Assembly: GCA_963798505.1 (NCBI GenBank)
Contig: CAWCTX010000005.1
Location: 558,001 to 622,000 of the forward strand
DNA from: CAVWSM01 sp963798505
Lineage (GTDB): Bacteria; Actinomycetota; Actinomycetes; Jiangellales; Jiangellaceae
Direction: 5' to 3'
DNA: 64,000 nt
Shown here: positions 1 through 9,013 of the stretch, in pieces
How the letters are laid out: the number at the start of each line of letters is the position of its first letter
How positions within the stretch are numbered: position 1 is the stretch's first letter
The notes under the pieces: generated by a model
What the model was told of the DNA's origin: nothing
Databases searched by the model: none
What the model saw: only the letters and a program-made list of their open reading frames with translations
Position numbers and translations under genes: made by a program

Positions 1-1
1 G

Positions 2-1441
2 CTCGGCTGGCTGGCGGCCGCCACCCGTGAGTCGCCGTGGGACCAGGCGCGCGTCACCGTCGCCGGGCTGGGCGTCTCGGGGTTTGCTGCCGCTGACGCC
101 CTGCTGCGCTTCGGCGCGCAGGTGACCGTCGTCGACGAACAGGACAGCGGCGATGCCGGGGAGCACGCGACCGTACTCGGCATCCTCGGCGCCACGGCTC
201 GGCTCGGCCCGGGCGCCACCGACACGCTCGGTGACGACGTCGACCTCGTCGTCACCTCACCCGGGTGGCGGCCGACCGCCCCGCTGCTCGTCGAGGCCGT
301 CAAGCGGGGGATCCCCGTGTGGAGTGAGGTCGAGCTCGCGTGGCGGCTGCGCGACCCGCGCAACCCGGCGCCGTGGCTCGTCCTCACCGGCACCAACGGC
401 AAGACGACGACCGTGCGCATGCTCACCGAGATGCTGCGCGCGTCCGGGCTGCACGCGGCTTGCGTCGGCAACGTGGGTGCGCCGGTCGTCGAGGCGGTGC
501 TGCACCCCGAGCCGTACGACGCCCTGGCCGTCGAGCTGTCCAGCTTTCAGCTGCACTGGACCTACTCCATGGCGCCACGGGCGTCCGCGGTCCTCAACGT
601 CGCACCCGACCACCTCGACTGGCACGGCTCGCTACAGGCCTACGCGCAGGACAAGGGCCGCATCTATACCGGCACCGAGGTCGCGTGCGTCTACAACGTC
701 GCCGACCCCGTGACCGAGCAGCTGGTCCGCGACGCGGAGGTTACCGAGGGGTGCCGCGCGATCGGCTTCACGCTCGGCATGCCGTCGGTAGGCATGGTGG
801 GCCTCGTCGACGACGTGCTCGTCGACCGCGCGTTCATCCCCGAGCGGCAGACCGCGGCGGCCGAGCTGGCGACGGTGTCGGACCTCAACCCGGCGCCACC
901 GCACAACATCGCCAACGCGCTCGCCGCCGCCGCGCTCGCCCGGTCGATTGGCGTGCCGCAGGTCGCGGTGCGTGACGGGCTGCGCGCCTTCCGACCCGAC
1001 GCGCACCGCGCCGCCGAGGTGGCCAATGTCCGCGGCGTCACCTACGTCGACGACTCGAAAGCGACAAATACCCACGCGGCGAGTGCGAGTCTGGGAGCTT
1101 TCCCAAACGTCGTGTGGGTGGCCGGGGGACTGGCCAAGGGCGCGACGTTCGACGACCTCGTACGCACCCATGCCGCCCGGCTTCGCGGCGCGGTTCTGCT
1201 CGGCGCCGACCGGGCCCTCATCGCCGAGGCTCTTGCGCGACACGCAGCGGATGTCCCCGTCGTGGAGGTCCCCGACACCGACACTGGGGCCATGGACCGC
1301 GTGGTCCGGGAGGCCGCCGCACTGGCCCGTCCCGGTGACACTGTGCTGCTCGCCCCGGCCTGCGCGTCCATGGACATGTATGCGAGCTATGCGGCTCGGG
1401 GCGACGCTTTCGTCGCCGCGGTCCACTCGCTCGCGCGCTGA
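2..1441 (+). CDS. murD: UDP-N-acetylmuramoylalanine-D-glutamate ligase MurD (5' end outside window)
   Basis: Cytoplasmic Mur ligase that adds D-glutamate to UDP-MurNAc-L-Ala, using ATP, during peptidoglycan precursor synthesis. The reading frame is open from base 2, so the start codon lies upstream. The Rossmann-like N-domain motif VTVAGLGVSG is encoded near base 55. An internal GTG at 122 is in frame but would cut this domain, so I reject it as the start. The central domain carries the ATP P-loop LTGTNGKTTT and the pattern NVAPDHLDWHGS. The C-terminal ligase domain contains HR.E and DDSKATN, both typical of MurD. The stop is followed after 24 bases by ftsW, as in the standard actinobacterial dcw cluster. 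Identification is secure; only the 5' end is missing. Confidence 0.96.
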   Translation, partial: LGWLAAATRESPWDQARVTVAGLGVSGFAAADALLRFGAQVTVVDEQDSGDAGEHATVLGILGATARLGPGATDTLGDDVDLVVTSPGWRPTAPLLVEAVKRGIPVWSEVELAWRLRDPRNPAPWLVLTGTNGKTTTVRMLTEMLRASGLHAACVGNVGAPVVEAVLHPEPYDALAVELSSFQLHWTYSMAPRASAVLNVAPDHLDWHGSLQAYAQDKGRIYTGTEVACVYNVADPVTEQLVRDAEVTEGCRAIGFTLGMPSVGMVGLVDDVLVDRAFIPERQTAAAELATVSDLNPAPPHNIANALAAAALARSIGVPQVAVRDGLRAFRPDAHRAAEVANVRGVTYVDDSKATNTHAASASLGAFPNVVWVAGGLAKGATFDDLVRTHAARLRGAVLLGADRALIAEALARHAADVPVVEVPDTDTGAMDRVVREAAALARPGDTVLLAPACASMDMYASYAARGDAFVAAVHSLAR

Positions 1442-1465
1442 CACGGCGGCGAAAGGGGTCGGTGG

Positions 1466-2710
1466 GTGGTCGCATCCACGTCGTCCGAGCGTTCCGGCCT
1501 GCCGGGCGACGGCGGCCTCGTTCGGCCGGCGCTCGCGACCCTGGGACGGTTGTTGCAGCGGCCGCTCGCGTCCTACTACCTCGTGGTCGGCTCCGCAGGG
1601 CTGCTCATCGTGCTCGGGCTGATGATGGTCTTCTCGGCCTCGACGATCCTGTCACGCAACGAGCACGGCTCCATGTACTACGTCTTCCTGCGCCAGCTCA
1701 TGTGGCTCGGCATCGCGCTGCCACTCGCCTGGGCGGTCTCGCGGACGCCGCCCAAGCGGCTGCGCATGCTGGGCTACCCGCTGTTCGTCGTGTCGGTCGT
1801 GTTGCTCGTGCTCACCTACGTGCCGGGGCTGCGCGTCGAGGTCAACAACAACTACAACTGGCTCGACTTCGGCGGGCCGTTCCGCATCCAGCCCTCCGAG
1901 CTGGCCAAGCTCGCGATCGTCATCTGGGGCGCCGACGTCTACGCGCGCAAGCGCAAGCTGCTCGGCCAGTGGCGGCACATCATCATCCCGTTCTTCCCGG
2001 GCGCCGCGCTCGTGGTGGCCCTTGTGCTCGGCCAGCGCGACCTGGGCACCGCGCTGGTCATCATGGCGATCGTGCTGTCGCTGCTGTGGGTGGTCGGGGT
2101 GCCGTTGCGGCTGTTTGCCGTCGCGCTGGCAGGGGTCGCGGCGATCGGCACGTCGCTCGTCGTCGGCGACACCGAGCGCATGAGCCGAGTGCTGAGCTTC
2201 CGCAACCCGTTCGCCGACCTGTCCGACACCGGCTTCCAGGCCGGACACGGCATCTATGCGCTCGGCACCGGCGGCTGGTGGGGCGTGGGGCCCGGGGCGA
2301 GCCGGCAGAAGTGGGGGACGTTGCCGGAGGCCCACACCGACTTCATCTTCGCCGTGATCGGCGAGGAGCTCGGCCTCATGGGATCGCTGAGCGTGCTCGC
2401 GCTGTTCCTCACGCTCGGCTACGCCGGTGTGCGCATCGCGATGCGCACCCGCGACCTGTTCCAGCGGCTCGCCGCTGCGGCGGTCACCGGCTGGCTGCTG
2501 ACACAGGCCGCGGTCAATCTCGGCGGCGTCCTCGGTGTCATGCCAGTCACCGGCATCCCGCTCCCGCTCATCTCGTACGGTGGGTCTGCGCTAGTCCCCA
2601 CGGTGCTCGCGGTGGGCCTGCTGGTCGCCCTCGCCCGGCAGGAGCCGGGGGCGGCTCAGGCTCTCGCGGCCCGCCGGCGGCTGCGCCGTGTTCGCACGCC
2701 CCGTCCGTAG
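1466..2710 (+). CDS. ftsW: Lipid II polymerase / cell division protein FtsW (SEDS family)
   Basis: Integral membrane SEDS glycosyltransferase that polymerises lipid II at the septum together with a class B PBP. 414 aa, with about nine to ten hydrophobic segments. Family landmarks in order: NYNWLDFGGPFRIQPSELAK in the first third, RDLGTALVI in the middle, then GASRQKWGTLPEAHTDFIF, where the SEDS catalytic loop lies. GIPLPLISYGGSALV is near the C-terminus. The GTG at 1466 is preceded by a GAAAGGGG ribosome site; a GTG at 1462 is out of frame. The N-terminal ~40 residues are a Ser/Gly-rich cytoplasmic tail. It lies between murD and murG. RodA is the alternative SEDS protein, but the dcw context fixes FtsW. 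Confidence 0.95.
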   Translation: MVASTSSERSGLPGDGGLVRPALATLGRLLQRPLASYYLVVGSAGLLIVLGLMMVFSASTILSRNEHGSMYYVFLRQLMWLGIALPLAWAVSRTPPKRLRMLGYPLFVVSVVLLVLTYVPGLRVEVNNNYNWLDFGGPFRIQPSELAKLAIVIWGADVYARKRKLLGQWRHIIIPFFPGAALVVALVLGQRDLGTALVIMAIVLSLLWVVGVPLRLFAVALAGVAAIGTSLVVGDTERMSRVLSFRNPFADLSDTGFQAGHGIYALGTGGWWGVGPGASRQKWGTLPEAHTDFIFAVIGEELGLMGSLSVLALFLTLGYAGVRIAMRTRDLFQRLAAAAVTGWLLTQAAVNLGGVLGVMPVTGIPLPLISYGGSALVPTVLAVGLLVALARQEPGAAQALAARRRLRRVRTPRP

Positions 2711-2728
2711 CGAGGAAGGAACAGACAC

Positions 2729-3826
2729 GTGCACGTCGTGCTCGCCGGTGGCGGCACCGCGGGACATATCGAGCCCGCCCTGGCGCTGGCCGACGCGCTG
2801 CGCCGGGCCGACCCGGAGGTCGGCATCACCGCCCTCGGCACCGAGCGCGGGCTGGAGACCCGGCTGGTGCCCGAGCGCGGCTACGAGCTCGCACTCATCC
2901 CCGCCGTCCCGCTGCCGCGCCGGCCGTCGGCCGATCTCGTGTCGCTGCCGGGCCGAGTGCGTGGCGCGGTGCGGGCGGTGCGCGATGTGCTCGACCGGAC
3001 GGGGGCCGATGCGGTCGTGGGGTTCGGTGGCTACGTGGCCCTGCCCGCTTACCTTGCTGGGCGGTCCGCCAAGGTGCCGATTGTCGTGCACGAGGCCAAC
3101 GCCCGGCCCGGGCTGGCCAACCGCGTCGGGGCGCGGTTCACGTCGTTCGTCGCTACGGCGACACCGGCCATCCGGCTGCCGCACGCCACCTACGTCGGGC
3201 TTCCGATGCGTCGCGCGATCTCGACCCTCGACCGGGCGGCACAGCGCGACGGCGCGCGATCCACGTTCGGTCTCGACCCGCACCGCGCCACGTTGTTCGT
3301 CACTGGCGGAAGCCAGGGCGCCCGCCGCATCAACACTGCGGTGTCAGGCGCGGCGCCGGCACTGGCCGCAGCCGGAGTCCAGGTCCTGCACCACGCCGGG
3401 CGCGGCAACACCGTGACCGTGGACCTGCCTGCCGGTGCACCGCCCTACGTCGTCGTCGACTACATCGACCGGATGGACCTCGCCTACGCCGCCGCCGACC
3501 TGGTGGTCGGCCGGGCCGGTGCCATGACCTGTGCCGAGCTGGCCGCGGTCGGCCTGCCGGCTGTCTATGTCCCCTTGCCGATCGGCAACGGCGAGCAGCG
3601 GCTCAACGCGCAGCCCGTGGTGCAAGCCGGCGGCGGGCTCATCGTCGACGACGCCGACTTCACCGAGGAGTGGGTGGCCGAGACGCTGCCCGGTCTGCTG
3701 TCCGACGAGCACCGTCTCGAGCTCATGGGCAAGGCCGCGGCCGAGCACGGTCGGCGCGACGCCGACGAGCGGCTCGCCGCGATGGTCCGCGACGCGGCCG
3801 CGACGCACCGGACGGGGACACCGTGA
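2729..3826 (+). CDS. murG: UDP-GlcNAc:MurNAc-pentapeptide transferase MurG
   Basis: Peripheral membrane GT-B glycosyltransferase that adds GlcNAc to lipid I to give lipid II. 365 aa, usual for the family. The N-terminal G-loop VVLAGGGTAGHIEPALALA is at residues 3-21, the second glycine-rich motif GFGGYVALP near residue 92, and HEANARPGLAN follows. The C-terminal UDP-GlcNAc site includes TGGSQGAR and GRAGAMTCAELAAVGLPAVYVPLP. The start is GTG at 2729 with an AGGAAGGA ribosome site 7-8 bases upstream. Its TGA stop overlaps the GTG of murC by four bases, so the two are probably translationally coupled. Confidence 0.96.
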   Translation: MHVVLAGGGTAGHIEPALALADALRRADPEVGITALGTERGLETRLVPERGYELALIPAVPLPRRPSADLVSLPGRVRGAVRAVRDVLDRTGADAVVGFGGYVALPAYLAGRSAKVPIVVHEANARPGLANRVGARFTSFVATATPAIRLPHATYVGLPMRRAISTLDRAAQRDGARSTFGLDPHRATLFVTGGSQGARRINTAVSGAAPALAAAGVQVLHHAGRGNTVTVDLPAGAPPYVVVDYIDRMDLAYAAADLVVGRAGAMTCAELAAVGLPAVYVPLPIGNGEQRLNAQPVVQAGGGLIVDDADFTEEWVAETLPGLLSDEHRLELMGKAAAEHGRRDADERLAAMVRDAAATHRTGTP

Positions 3827-5253
3827 TCGTCCCGCTGCCCGATTCGATCCCGGCCGCCGAGGACCTCGGAGCCGTCCACTTCGTCGGCATCGGCGGCGCC
3901 GGCATGTCGGGCATCGCCCGCATCATGCTCGCGCGCGGCATCCCCGTGTCCGGCAGCGACGCGAGCGACTCGCACGCGCTTGCGGCGTTGCGCGCGCTGG
4001 GCGCGACCTGCTTCGTCGGCCATGACGCCGCGCACGTCGACGGCGCCAAGACAGTCGTAGTCTCCACCGCGATCCGCGACATCAACCCCGAGGTGGTCGA
4101 GGCCCGCCGCCGCGGTATCACCGTGCTGCCCAGGGCAGCCGCGCTCTCGTCGCTCATGCACGGCCGGCGCGCCGTTGCGGTGGCGGGCACGCATGGCAAG
4201 ACGACCACGACCTCGATGCTGACCGTCGCGTTACAGCACTGCGGTGTCGACCCGTCGTTCGCCATCGGCGGCCACCTCAACGAGTCGGGTGCCAATGCGC
4301 ACAACGGGTCCGGCGACATCTTCGTGGCCGAGGCCGATGAGAGCGACGGCTCGTTCCTCGCGTTCTCGCCGCAGGTGTCGATCGTCACCAACGTCGAGGC
4401 CGACCACCTCGACAACTACGGCAGCATCGAGGCCTACGAGCAGGCTTTCGTCGACTTCGTCGGAAGGCTTGCGCCAGGCGGGTTTCTCGTCGTGTGCGCC
4501 GACGATGCTGGCGCGCGCGCCTTGGGAGAGCGGGCGCGGCATTCGGGCGTCGACGTCCGCACTGTTGGTGAGGCCGCCGATGCCGACGTACGCGTCGCCG
4601 ACCTTGCGCTGCACTCGCACGGCTCCTCGAGTGAGCTCATCGTGCACGGCCGCCGGCTCGGACTGCTGACGTTGCAGCTGCCCGGGCGGCACAACGTGCT
4701 CAACGCTGCCGTCGCGTTCGCCGCGGGGCTGGGGCTCGGACTGCCCGCGGCCGAGCTGCGGCATGGCCTCGCCGGCTTCACCGGAACCCGCCGGCGGTTC
4801 GAGCTCAAGGGCGCTGCCGCCGGGGTCCGCGTCTACGACGACTACGCCCACCACCCCACCGAGGTCCGTGCCGTTCTCACCGCCGCGCGCTCGGTCGTCG
4901 GATCTGGCGGTCGCGTGCTGGTGGTGTTCCAGCCGCACCTCTATAGCCGCACGCGCATCTTCGCCGCAGAGTTCGGAGCGGCGCTCGGGCTGGCCGACGA
5001 GGTGACGGTGATGGATGTCTACGCCGCGCGCGAGGATCCCGAGCCGGGCGTGTCCGGCGCGCTCATCGCCGATGCAGTGCCGTTGCCACCTGAGCAGGTG
5101 GTCTTCGAGCCGTCCTGGTCGGCCGTGCCGGCACTCGTCGCGCACCGGGCACGACGAGGTGACATCGTGCTGACGATCGGCGCTGGCGACGTCACTCTGA
5201 TCGGTCCCGAGGTGCTCGAGGTGCTCTCCGGCCTGTCGGCAGCGCGGCAGTGA
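3823..5253 (+). CDS. murC: UDP-N-acetylmuramate-L-alanine ligase MurC
   Basis: First Mur ligase of the pathway: joins L-alanine to UDP-MurNAc with ATP hydrolysis in the cytoplasm. 476 aa from GTG 3823, which overlaps the murG stop as GTGA. Visible motifs are the N-domain HFVGIGGAGMSGIARI, the ATP loop VAGTHGKTTTTSML, the EADESDGSFL segment, NVEADHLDNY, and the C-domain FTGTRRRFE and YDDYAHHPTEV. The chain ends in VLTIGAGDVT. Order and spacing (murG-murC-ftsQ, all overlapping) are canonical. No frameshift or missing key residue is seen. Confidence 0.96.
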   Translation: MIVPLPDSIPAAEDLGAVHFVGIGGAGMSGIARIMLARGIPVSGSDASDSHALAALRALGATCFVGHDAAHVDGAKTVVVSTAIRDINPEVVEARRRGITVLPRAAALSSLMHGRRAVAVAGTHGKTTTTSMLTVALQHCGVDPSFAIGGHLNESGANAHNGSGDIFVAEADESDGSFLAFSPQVSIVTNVEADHLDNYGSIEAYEQAFVDFVGRLAPGGFLVVCADDAGARALGERARHSGVDVRTVGEAADADVRVADLALHSHGSSSELIVHGRRLGLLTLQLPGRHNVLNAAVAFAAGLGLGLPAAELRHGLAGFTGTRRRFELKGAAAGVRVYDDYAHHPTEVRAVLTAARSVVGSGGRVLVVFQPHLYSRTRIFAAEFGAALGLADEVTVMDVYAAREDPEPGVSGALIADAVPLPPEQVVFEPSWSAVPALVAHRARRGDIVLTIGAGDVTLIGPEVLEVLSGLSAARQ

Positions 5254-6071
5254 CGCGCACCGCGCCGCGGCGCACCGCAACCCGAGGCCGGGCACAGGTG
5301 TCGGCCTCGCAGCAGCGATTCGCCGAACGCGCACGGGCTCGGCGCCGCCGCATCGTCCGTGGCGTGGTCGCAGGGCTGGTGGTCGTCGGCGTGCTGGTCG
5401 GTGTCGCGTGGCTGGTGGGTTGGTCGCCGCTGCTGGTCGTCGACAACGTACGGATCAAGGGTGTGCCCGCCGACCAATCCGATGCCGTGCTGTCCGCGGC
5501 CGACGCGCCGATGGGGCAGCCGTTGGCGCGGGTCGACACCGATGCGGTCGCCGACCGGGTCGGCGAGCTCAAGTGGGTGGCCGATGTGCAAGTCGGCCGG
5601 TCCTGGCCGCGCACCCTGGTCATCGACGTGCAGCCGCGCACGCCGGTAGCAGCCCTGAAGTCGGCCGGTGGTTGGCAGCTCGTCGACGCTGACGGCGCGG
5701 CGTACGAGTTGGTGTCGGGTCGACCGCAGGGCGTCCCGGAGCTTGACCTGAGCGCCGCCGCGTCGGACGAGCCGTTGCGGGTGGCCGCGATCGGCGTGCT
5801 CGTCGCGCTGCCTGCCGATCTGCGCGGGCAGCTGAGCAGCGTGACGGCGGAGTCGCCGGATGACGTCCGGCTCACGCTCGCCAGCGGTGTCGAGGTGCGG
5901 TGGGGCGGTGTCGAACGATCCGACCGCAAGGCCGTCGTGCTGGTGCGGTTGCTTGCGCAGCCGGGTCGTGTCTACGACGTCAGCGCGCCGGACGCGCCCG
6001 CCGTACAGACAGTGAACCGCCGCAGCCAGTTTGGCGTGTCGCTGCGCGGACCTGACGTTCGCCGCCCCTAG
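5250..6071 (+). CDS. ftsQ: Cell division protein FtsQ (POTRA domain, single-pass)
   Basis: Bitopic divisome protein that links cytoplasmic and periplasmic division proteins. 273 aa: an Arg/Ala-rich cytoplasmic N-terminus (about 30 residues), one transmembrane helix (VVAGLVVVGVLVGVAWLVGW, about residues 37-56), then a POTRA domain starting VDNVRIKGVP. A beta domain follows with WVADVQVGRSWPRTLVIDVQ and GGWQLVDADGAAYEL. GTG 5250 overlaps the murC stop (GTGA). Sequence is weakly conserved outside the POTRA core, as usual for FtsQ, so identity rests on the POTRA pattern plus position between murC and ftsZ. Confidence 0.92.
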   Translation: MTRTAPRRTATRGRAQVSASQQRFAERARARRRRIVRGVVAGLVVVGVLVGVAWLVGWSPLLVVDNVRIKGVPADQSDAVLSAADAPMGQPLARVDTDAVADRVGELKWVADVQVGRSWPRTLVIDVQPRTPVAALKSAGGWQLVDADGAAYELVSGRPQGVPELDLSAAASDEPLRVAAIGVLVALPADLRGQLSSVTAESPDDVRLTLASGVEVRWGGVERSDRKAVVLVRLLAQPGRVYDVSAPDAPAVQTVNRRSQFGVSLRGPDVRRP

Positions 6072-6087
6072 CGTTGAGCACAAGCAC

Positions 6088-6120
6088 GAGGTTGACATAA
6101 CTATAAACCTCAAGTAGAGG
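6088..6120 (+). promoter_or_regulatory. Putative ftsZ promoter with overlapping inverted repeat
   Basis: The ftsQ-ftsZ gap contains a perfect TTGACA hexamer (6092-6097). The T/A-poor TAGAGG lies 17 bases downstream, as expected for a vegetative promoter with a weak -10. The -35 is nested in a 6-bp inverted repeat, GAGGTT (6088-6093) and AACCTC (6106-6111). The local A+T-rich patch stands out from the flanking DNA. It could drive ftsZ on its own, about 100 bases before its start codon. No transcript data are available, so this is inference from sequence. Confidence 0.5.
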
Positions 6121-6219
6121 GTGAGGGTTAACCCCACCGGCCGGATCGGGGGATCCCTCTCTGGGTCGGGCTCCGTCCCGCGCCCTGGCACCGAAGAACT
6201 CGAGCGAGAGGCGAGCGTC

Positions 6220-7494
6220 GTGGCAGCACCGCAGAACTACCTAGCGGTCATCAAGGTCGTCGGCATCGGCGGCGGTGGTGTCAACGCGGTCAACCGCATG
6301 ATCGAGGTGGGGCTCAAGGGTGTCGAGTTCATCGCGATCAACACCGACGCCCAGGCACTTCTGATGAGCGACGCCGACGTCAAGCTCGACGTCGGCCGCG
6401 AGCTCACCCGCGGGCTCGGCGCCGGTGCCGACCCCGAGGTGGGGCGCAGGGCCGCCGAGGACCATGCCGAGGAGGTCGAGGAGGTGCTCAAGGGCGCCGA
6501 CATGGTCTTCGTCACCGCGGGCGAGGGTGGCGGCACCGGCACCGGCGGCGCTCCGGTGGTCGCCCGCATCGCCCGGTCCCTCGGCGCGTTGACGATCGGT
6601 GTGGTGACCCGCCCGTTCCTGTTCGAGGGTCGCCGCCGGGCGCAGCAGGCCGAGGCAGGCATCGAGGGGCTGCGCGAAGAGGTCGACACCCTCATCGTCA
6701 TCCCCAACGACCGGCTGCTTCAGATCAGCGACCGGCAGGTGAGCGTGCTCGACGCGTTCAAGAGCGCCGACCAGGTGCTGCTCTCCGGTGTGCAGGGCAT
6801 CACCGACCTCATCACGACACCAGGCCTGATCAACCTCGACTTCGCCGACGTCAAGTCGGTCATGAGCAACGCGGGCTCGGCACTCATGGGCATCGGCTCG
6901 TCGCGCGGCGAGGACCGTGCCGTGGCGGCGGCCGAGATGGCGATCTCCTCGCCGCTGCTCGAGGCCTCGATCGACGGCGCGCAGGGCGTGCTGCTGTCGA
7001 TCCAGGGCGGCTCCGACCTGGGCCTGTTCGAGATCAACGAGGCGGCCAACCTTGTGGCGCAGTCGGCGCACGCCGACGCCAACATCATCTTCGGTGCGGT
7101 CATCGACGACGCGCTGGGCGACGAGGTGCGCGTCACCGTCATCGCCGCGGGTTTCGAGAGTTCCGCGCCGGAGCGACGTGACCTCGGTGGGCTGCGGCGT
7201 CCTGAGCCGGCTGTCCCGGCCGTGCAGACCGGCTCGGGCGCCGCTTCGTCCAACGGGTCATCGGGATCGGGCAACGGCGCGGTGGCGACCGCACCCGCCA
7301 AGGGGCAGTCCGCCGATCGCGCAGCCGATGACGCCCCGGCGCCCCATGGCAACGGCAACGGTCACTCGCAGGAGCCCGCGCGGGTCGGCGCGATGCGCGT
7401 CGAGCATGCGGCCATGTCGCCCGCCAGTCACGGGCTGCGCTATGCCGAGGACCCCAACGACGACGACCTGGACGTGCCCGACTTCCTCAAGTAG
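6220..7494 (+). CDS. ftsZ: Cell division GTPase FtsZ
   Basis: Tubulin-like GTPase that forms the Z ring at midcell. 424 aa. I choose GTG 6220 because it gives the conserved actinobacterial start MAAPQNYLAVIKVVGIGGGG, and a GAGAG ribosome site lies about 8 bases upstream. An in-frame GTG at 6121 would add an unrelated 33-residue leader. GTP-binding tubulin signature GEGGGTGTGGAP, T7 loop NLDFADVKSVM, then a Gly/Ser/Asn-rich linker (about residues 330-405). The conserved C-terminal tail DDLDVPDFLK binds SepF and other partners. A hairpin follows the stop. Confidence 0.97.
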   Translation: MAAPQNYLAVIKVVGIGGGGVNAVNRMIEVGLKGVEFIAINTDAQALLMSDADVKLDVGRELTRGLGAGADPEVGRRAAEDHAEEVEEVLKGADMVFVTAGEGGGTGTGGAPVVARIARSLGALTIGVVTRPFLFEGRRRAQQAEAGIEGLREEVDTLIVIPNDRLLQISDRQVSVLDAFKSADQVLLSGVQGITDLITTPGLINLDFADVKSVMSNAGSALMGIGSSRGEDRAVAAAEMAISSPLLEASIDGAQGVLLSIQGGSDLGLFEINEAANLVAQSAHADANIIFGAVIDDALGDEVRVTVIAAGFESSAPERRDLGGLRRPEPAVPAVQTGSGAASSNGSSGSGNGAVATAPAKGQSADRAADDAPAPHGNGNGHSQEPARVGAMRVEHAAMSPASHGLRYAEDPNDDDLDVPDFLK

Positions 7495-7503
7495 TCAACC
7501 CCG

Positions 7504-7532
7504 CCTGCCGCGACGCGTCCGCGTCCGGCAGG
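7504..7532 (+). terminator. GC-rich hairpin after ftsZ
   Basis: CCTGCCG (7504-7510) pairs with CGGCAGG (7526-7532), and the inner GACGC/GCGTC arms extend the stem after one bulged C, with a GTCC loop. There is no T-run, so it could be an intrinsic terminator without a U tract, an attenuator, or an mRNA-stabilising hairpin. It sits just before the pgeF start at 7542, so full termination would cut off the downstream genes unless they have their own promoter. Confidence 0.45.
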
Positions 7533-7541
7533 GTAGGACTT

Positions 7542-8246
7542 GTGATCGCCAAGTCCCGATGCACCAGCCGGCACGGCGGGGTGAGCGTGGGGCCCTATGC
7601 CGACCTCAACCTCGGCCGGTATGTCGGTGACGATCCCTCCGCCGTCACAGCCAACCGTGCCGAGCTCGCGGCCCGCTGTGGGCTGTCGCCCGACCGGCTC
7701 GTCTTCATGCACCAGGTGCACGGGCGGGACGTCGCCGTGGTCGACGAGCCCGCCGACGAGATCGACGGTGTCGACGCGCTCGTCACCACCACGCCCGAGC
7801 TCGGCCTCGTGGTACTCGTGGCCGACTGCGTGCCCGTTCTCCTTTCCGACCTCGACGCCGGGGTCGTCGGCGTCGCGCACGCAGGCCGCAAGGGTGTCGT
7901 CGCCGGCGTCGTCCCGGCCACGGTCGAGGCCATGGTGCGCTGCGGCGCCCGTCCCGGCGACATCCGTGCGCGCCTCGGCCCGTCCATCTGCGGCGCCTGC
8001 TACGAGGTCCCGCAGGAGCTCCAGGACGACGTGGCAGCTGTCGTCCCCGGCACCCGCACCACAACAACGGCGGGTACGCCGGGGCTCGACCTCCGCGCGG
8101 GCATCCGGGGCCAGCTAGCGGCCCTAGGCGTCGCAGTTGACAACGGCCTGCCCACGCATTGCACGTACGAGGACCAGTCCTTCTTCTCCTACCGCCGCGA
8201 CGGCGTCACCGGCCGCCAGGCGGGCATCGCGTGGCTGCGGGCGTGA
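7542..8246 (+). CDS. pgeF: Peptidoglycan editing factor PgeF / YfiH-family purine nucleoside-processing protein
   Basis: 234 aa member of the YfiH (DUF152, multicopper polyphenol oxidoreductase laccase) family. Characterised members act on adenosine/inosine phosphorolysis or remove misincorporated residues from cell wall precursors. Metal-site motifs are MHQVHG near residue 56, VADCVPVLL around 88, VGVAHAGRKGV around 106 and GPSICGACYEV around 146. The C-terminus has HCTYEDQSFFSYRRDG. The His-Cys-His set is intact. It starts at GTG 7542 and its stop overlaps the yggS start (GTGA). The ftsZ-pgeF-yggS-sepF order is standard in actinobacteria. The physiological substrate here is not decided by sequence. 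Confidence 0.9.
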   Translation: MIAKSRCTSRHGGVSVGPYADLNLGRYVGDDPSAVTANRAELAARCGLSPDRLVFMHQVHGRDVAVVDEPADEIDGVDALVTTTPELGLVVLVADCVPVLLSDLDAGVVGVAHAGRKGVVAGVVPATVEAMVRCGARPGDIRARLGPSICGACYEVPQELQDDVAAVVPGTRTTTTAGTPGLDLRAGIRGQLAALGVAVDNGLPTHCTYEDQSFFSYRRDGVTGRQAGIAWLRA

Positions 8247-8947
8247 CAACTGCCCGGGCGCGTGCGTCCGAGCTCGCCGAGGGCCTGCGCGCAGTACGGG
8301 AGCGGATCGCGCGTGCCTGCAGTGGCGTCGATCGTGACCCCGGCGACGTGACGCTGGTCGTGGTCACCAAGACGTTCCCCGCCTCCGACGTACGTCTGCT
8401 GGCCGAGCTCGGCGTGCGCGACATCGGCGAGAACCGTGACCAGGAGGCTGCAGTGAAGGCGGCGGCCTGCCGCGACCTCGACCTGACGTGGCACTTCGTG
8501 GGGCAGCTGCAGACCAACAAGGCGAGATCGGTGGCGTCGTACGCGGACGTCGTGCATTCCCTCGACCGTCCGCGGCTCGTCGAGGCGCTCGGCGCAGCCG
8601 CGGTGAAGGCCGGCCGGGAGGTGGCCGCACTCGTCCAGGTCGGACTCGACCGGTCGGGCGACCGGGCGGGGGCCGGTCCCGACGACGCGCTGGGTTTGGC
8701 CGACCTTGTCGCGAGGACGCCGGGTCTCCGGCTGGCCGGGCTGATGGCGGTGGCGCCGCTAGGCGCCGACCCCGGGCCGGCGTTCGAGTGGCTCGCCGTA
8801 GTCGCCCGTCAGGTGCGCGCCGTACACCCGGGGGCCACCTGGGTCTCGGCCGGCATGTCGGGCGACCTCGAGGCGGCGATCGCGAATGGTGCGACACACG
8901 TGCGTGTCGGCTCGGCAATCCTCGGTTCGCGCCCCCCGCACGGCTAG
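8243..8947 (+). CDS. PLP homeostasis protein (YggS/PROSC family)
   Basis: 234 aa alanine-racemase-fold protein that binds pyridoxal 5'-phosphate and buffers free PLP; no catalytic activity is known for the family. The PLP lysine lies in VVVTKTFPASDV near residue 38. Other hallmarks are DIGENRDQEA (usually GENRVQE), TWHFVGQLQTNKAR, VHSLDRPRL, LMAVAP and WVSAGMSGDLEAAIANGATHVRVGSAI. GTG 8243 overlaps the pgeF stop. It sits between pgeF and sepF as in other actinobacterial dcw clusters, where it is usually cotranscribed with sepF. Confidence 0.93.
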   Translation: MTTARARASELAEGLRAVRERIARACSGVDRDPGDVTLVVVTKTFPASDVRLLAELGVRDIGENRDQEAAVKAAACRDLDLTWHFVGQLQTNKARSVASYADVVHSLDRPRLVEALGAAAVKAGREVAALVQVGLDRSGDRAGAGPDDALGLADLVARTPGLRLAGLMAVAPLGADPGPAFEWLAVVARQVRAVHPGATWVSAGMSGDLEAAIANGATHVRVGSAILGSRPPHG

Positions 8948-9013
8948 GGTCGAAGTGTCGGGTCGCCAGACGGCGCCTGGCATGTCAGAGACGAGAAGCC
9001 GGGAGGGGAGCGC

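Noticed and set aside
1462..3822. Long plus frame running through ftsW and murG into murC
   Set aside because: Only its last part is murC; the rest is an Arg/Ala-rich out-of-frame read of ftsW and murG.
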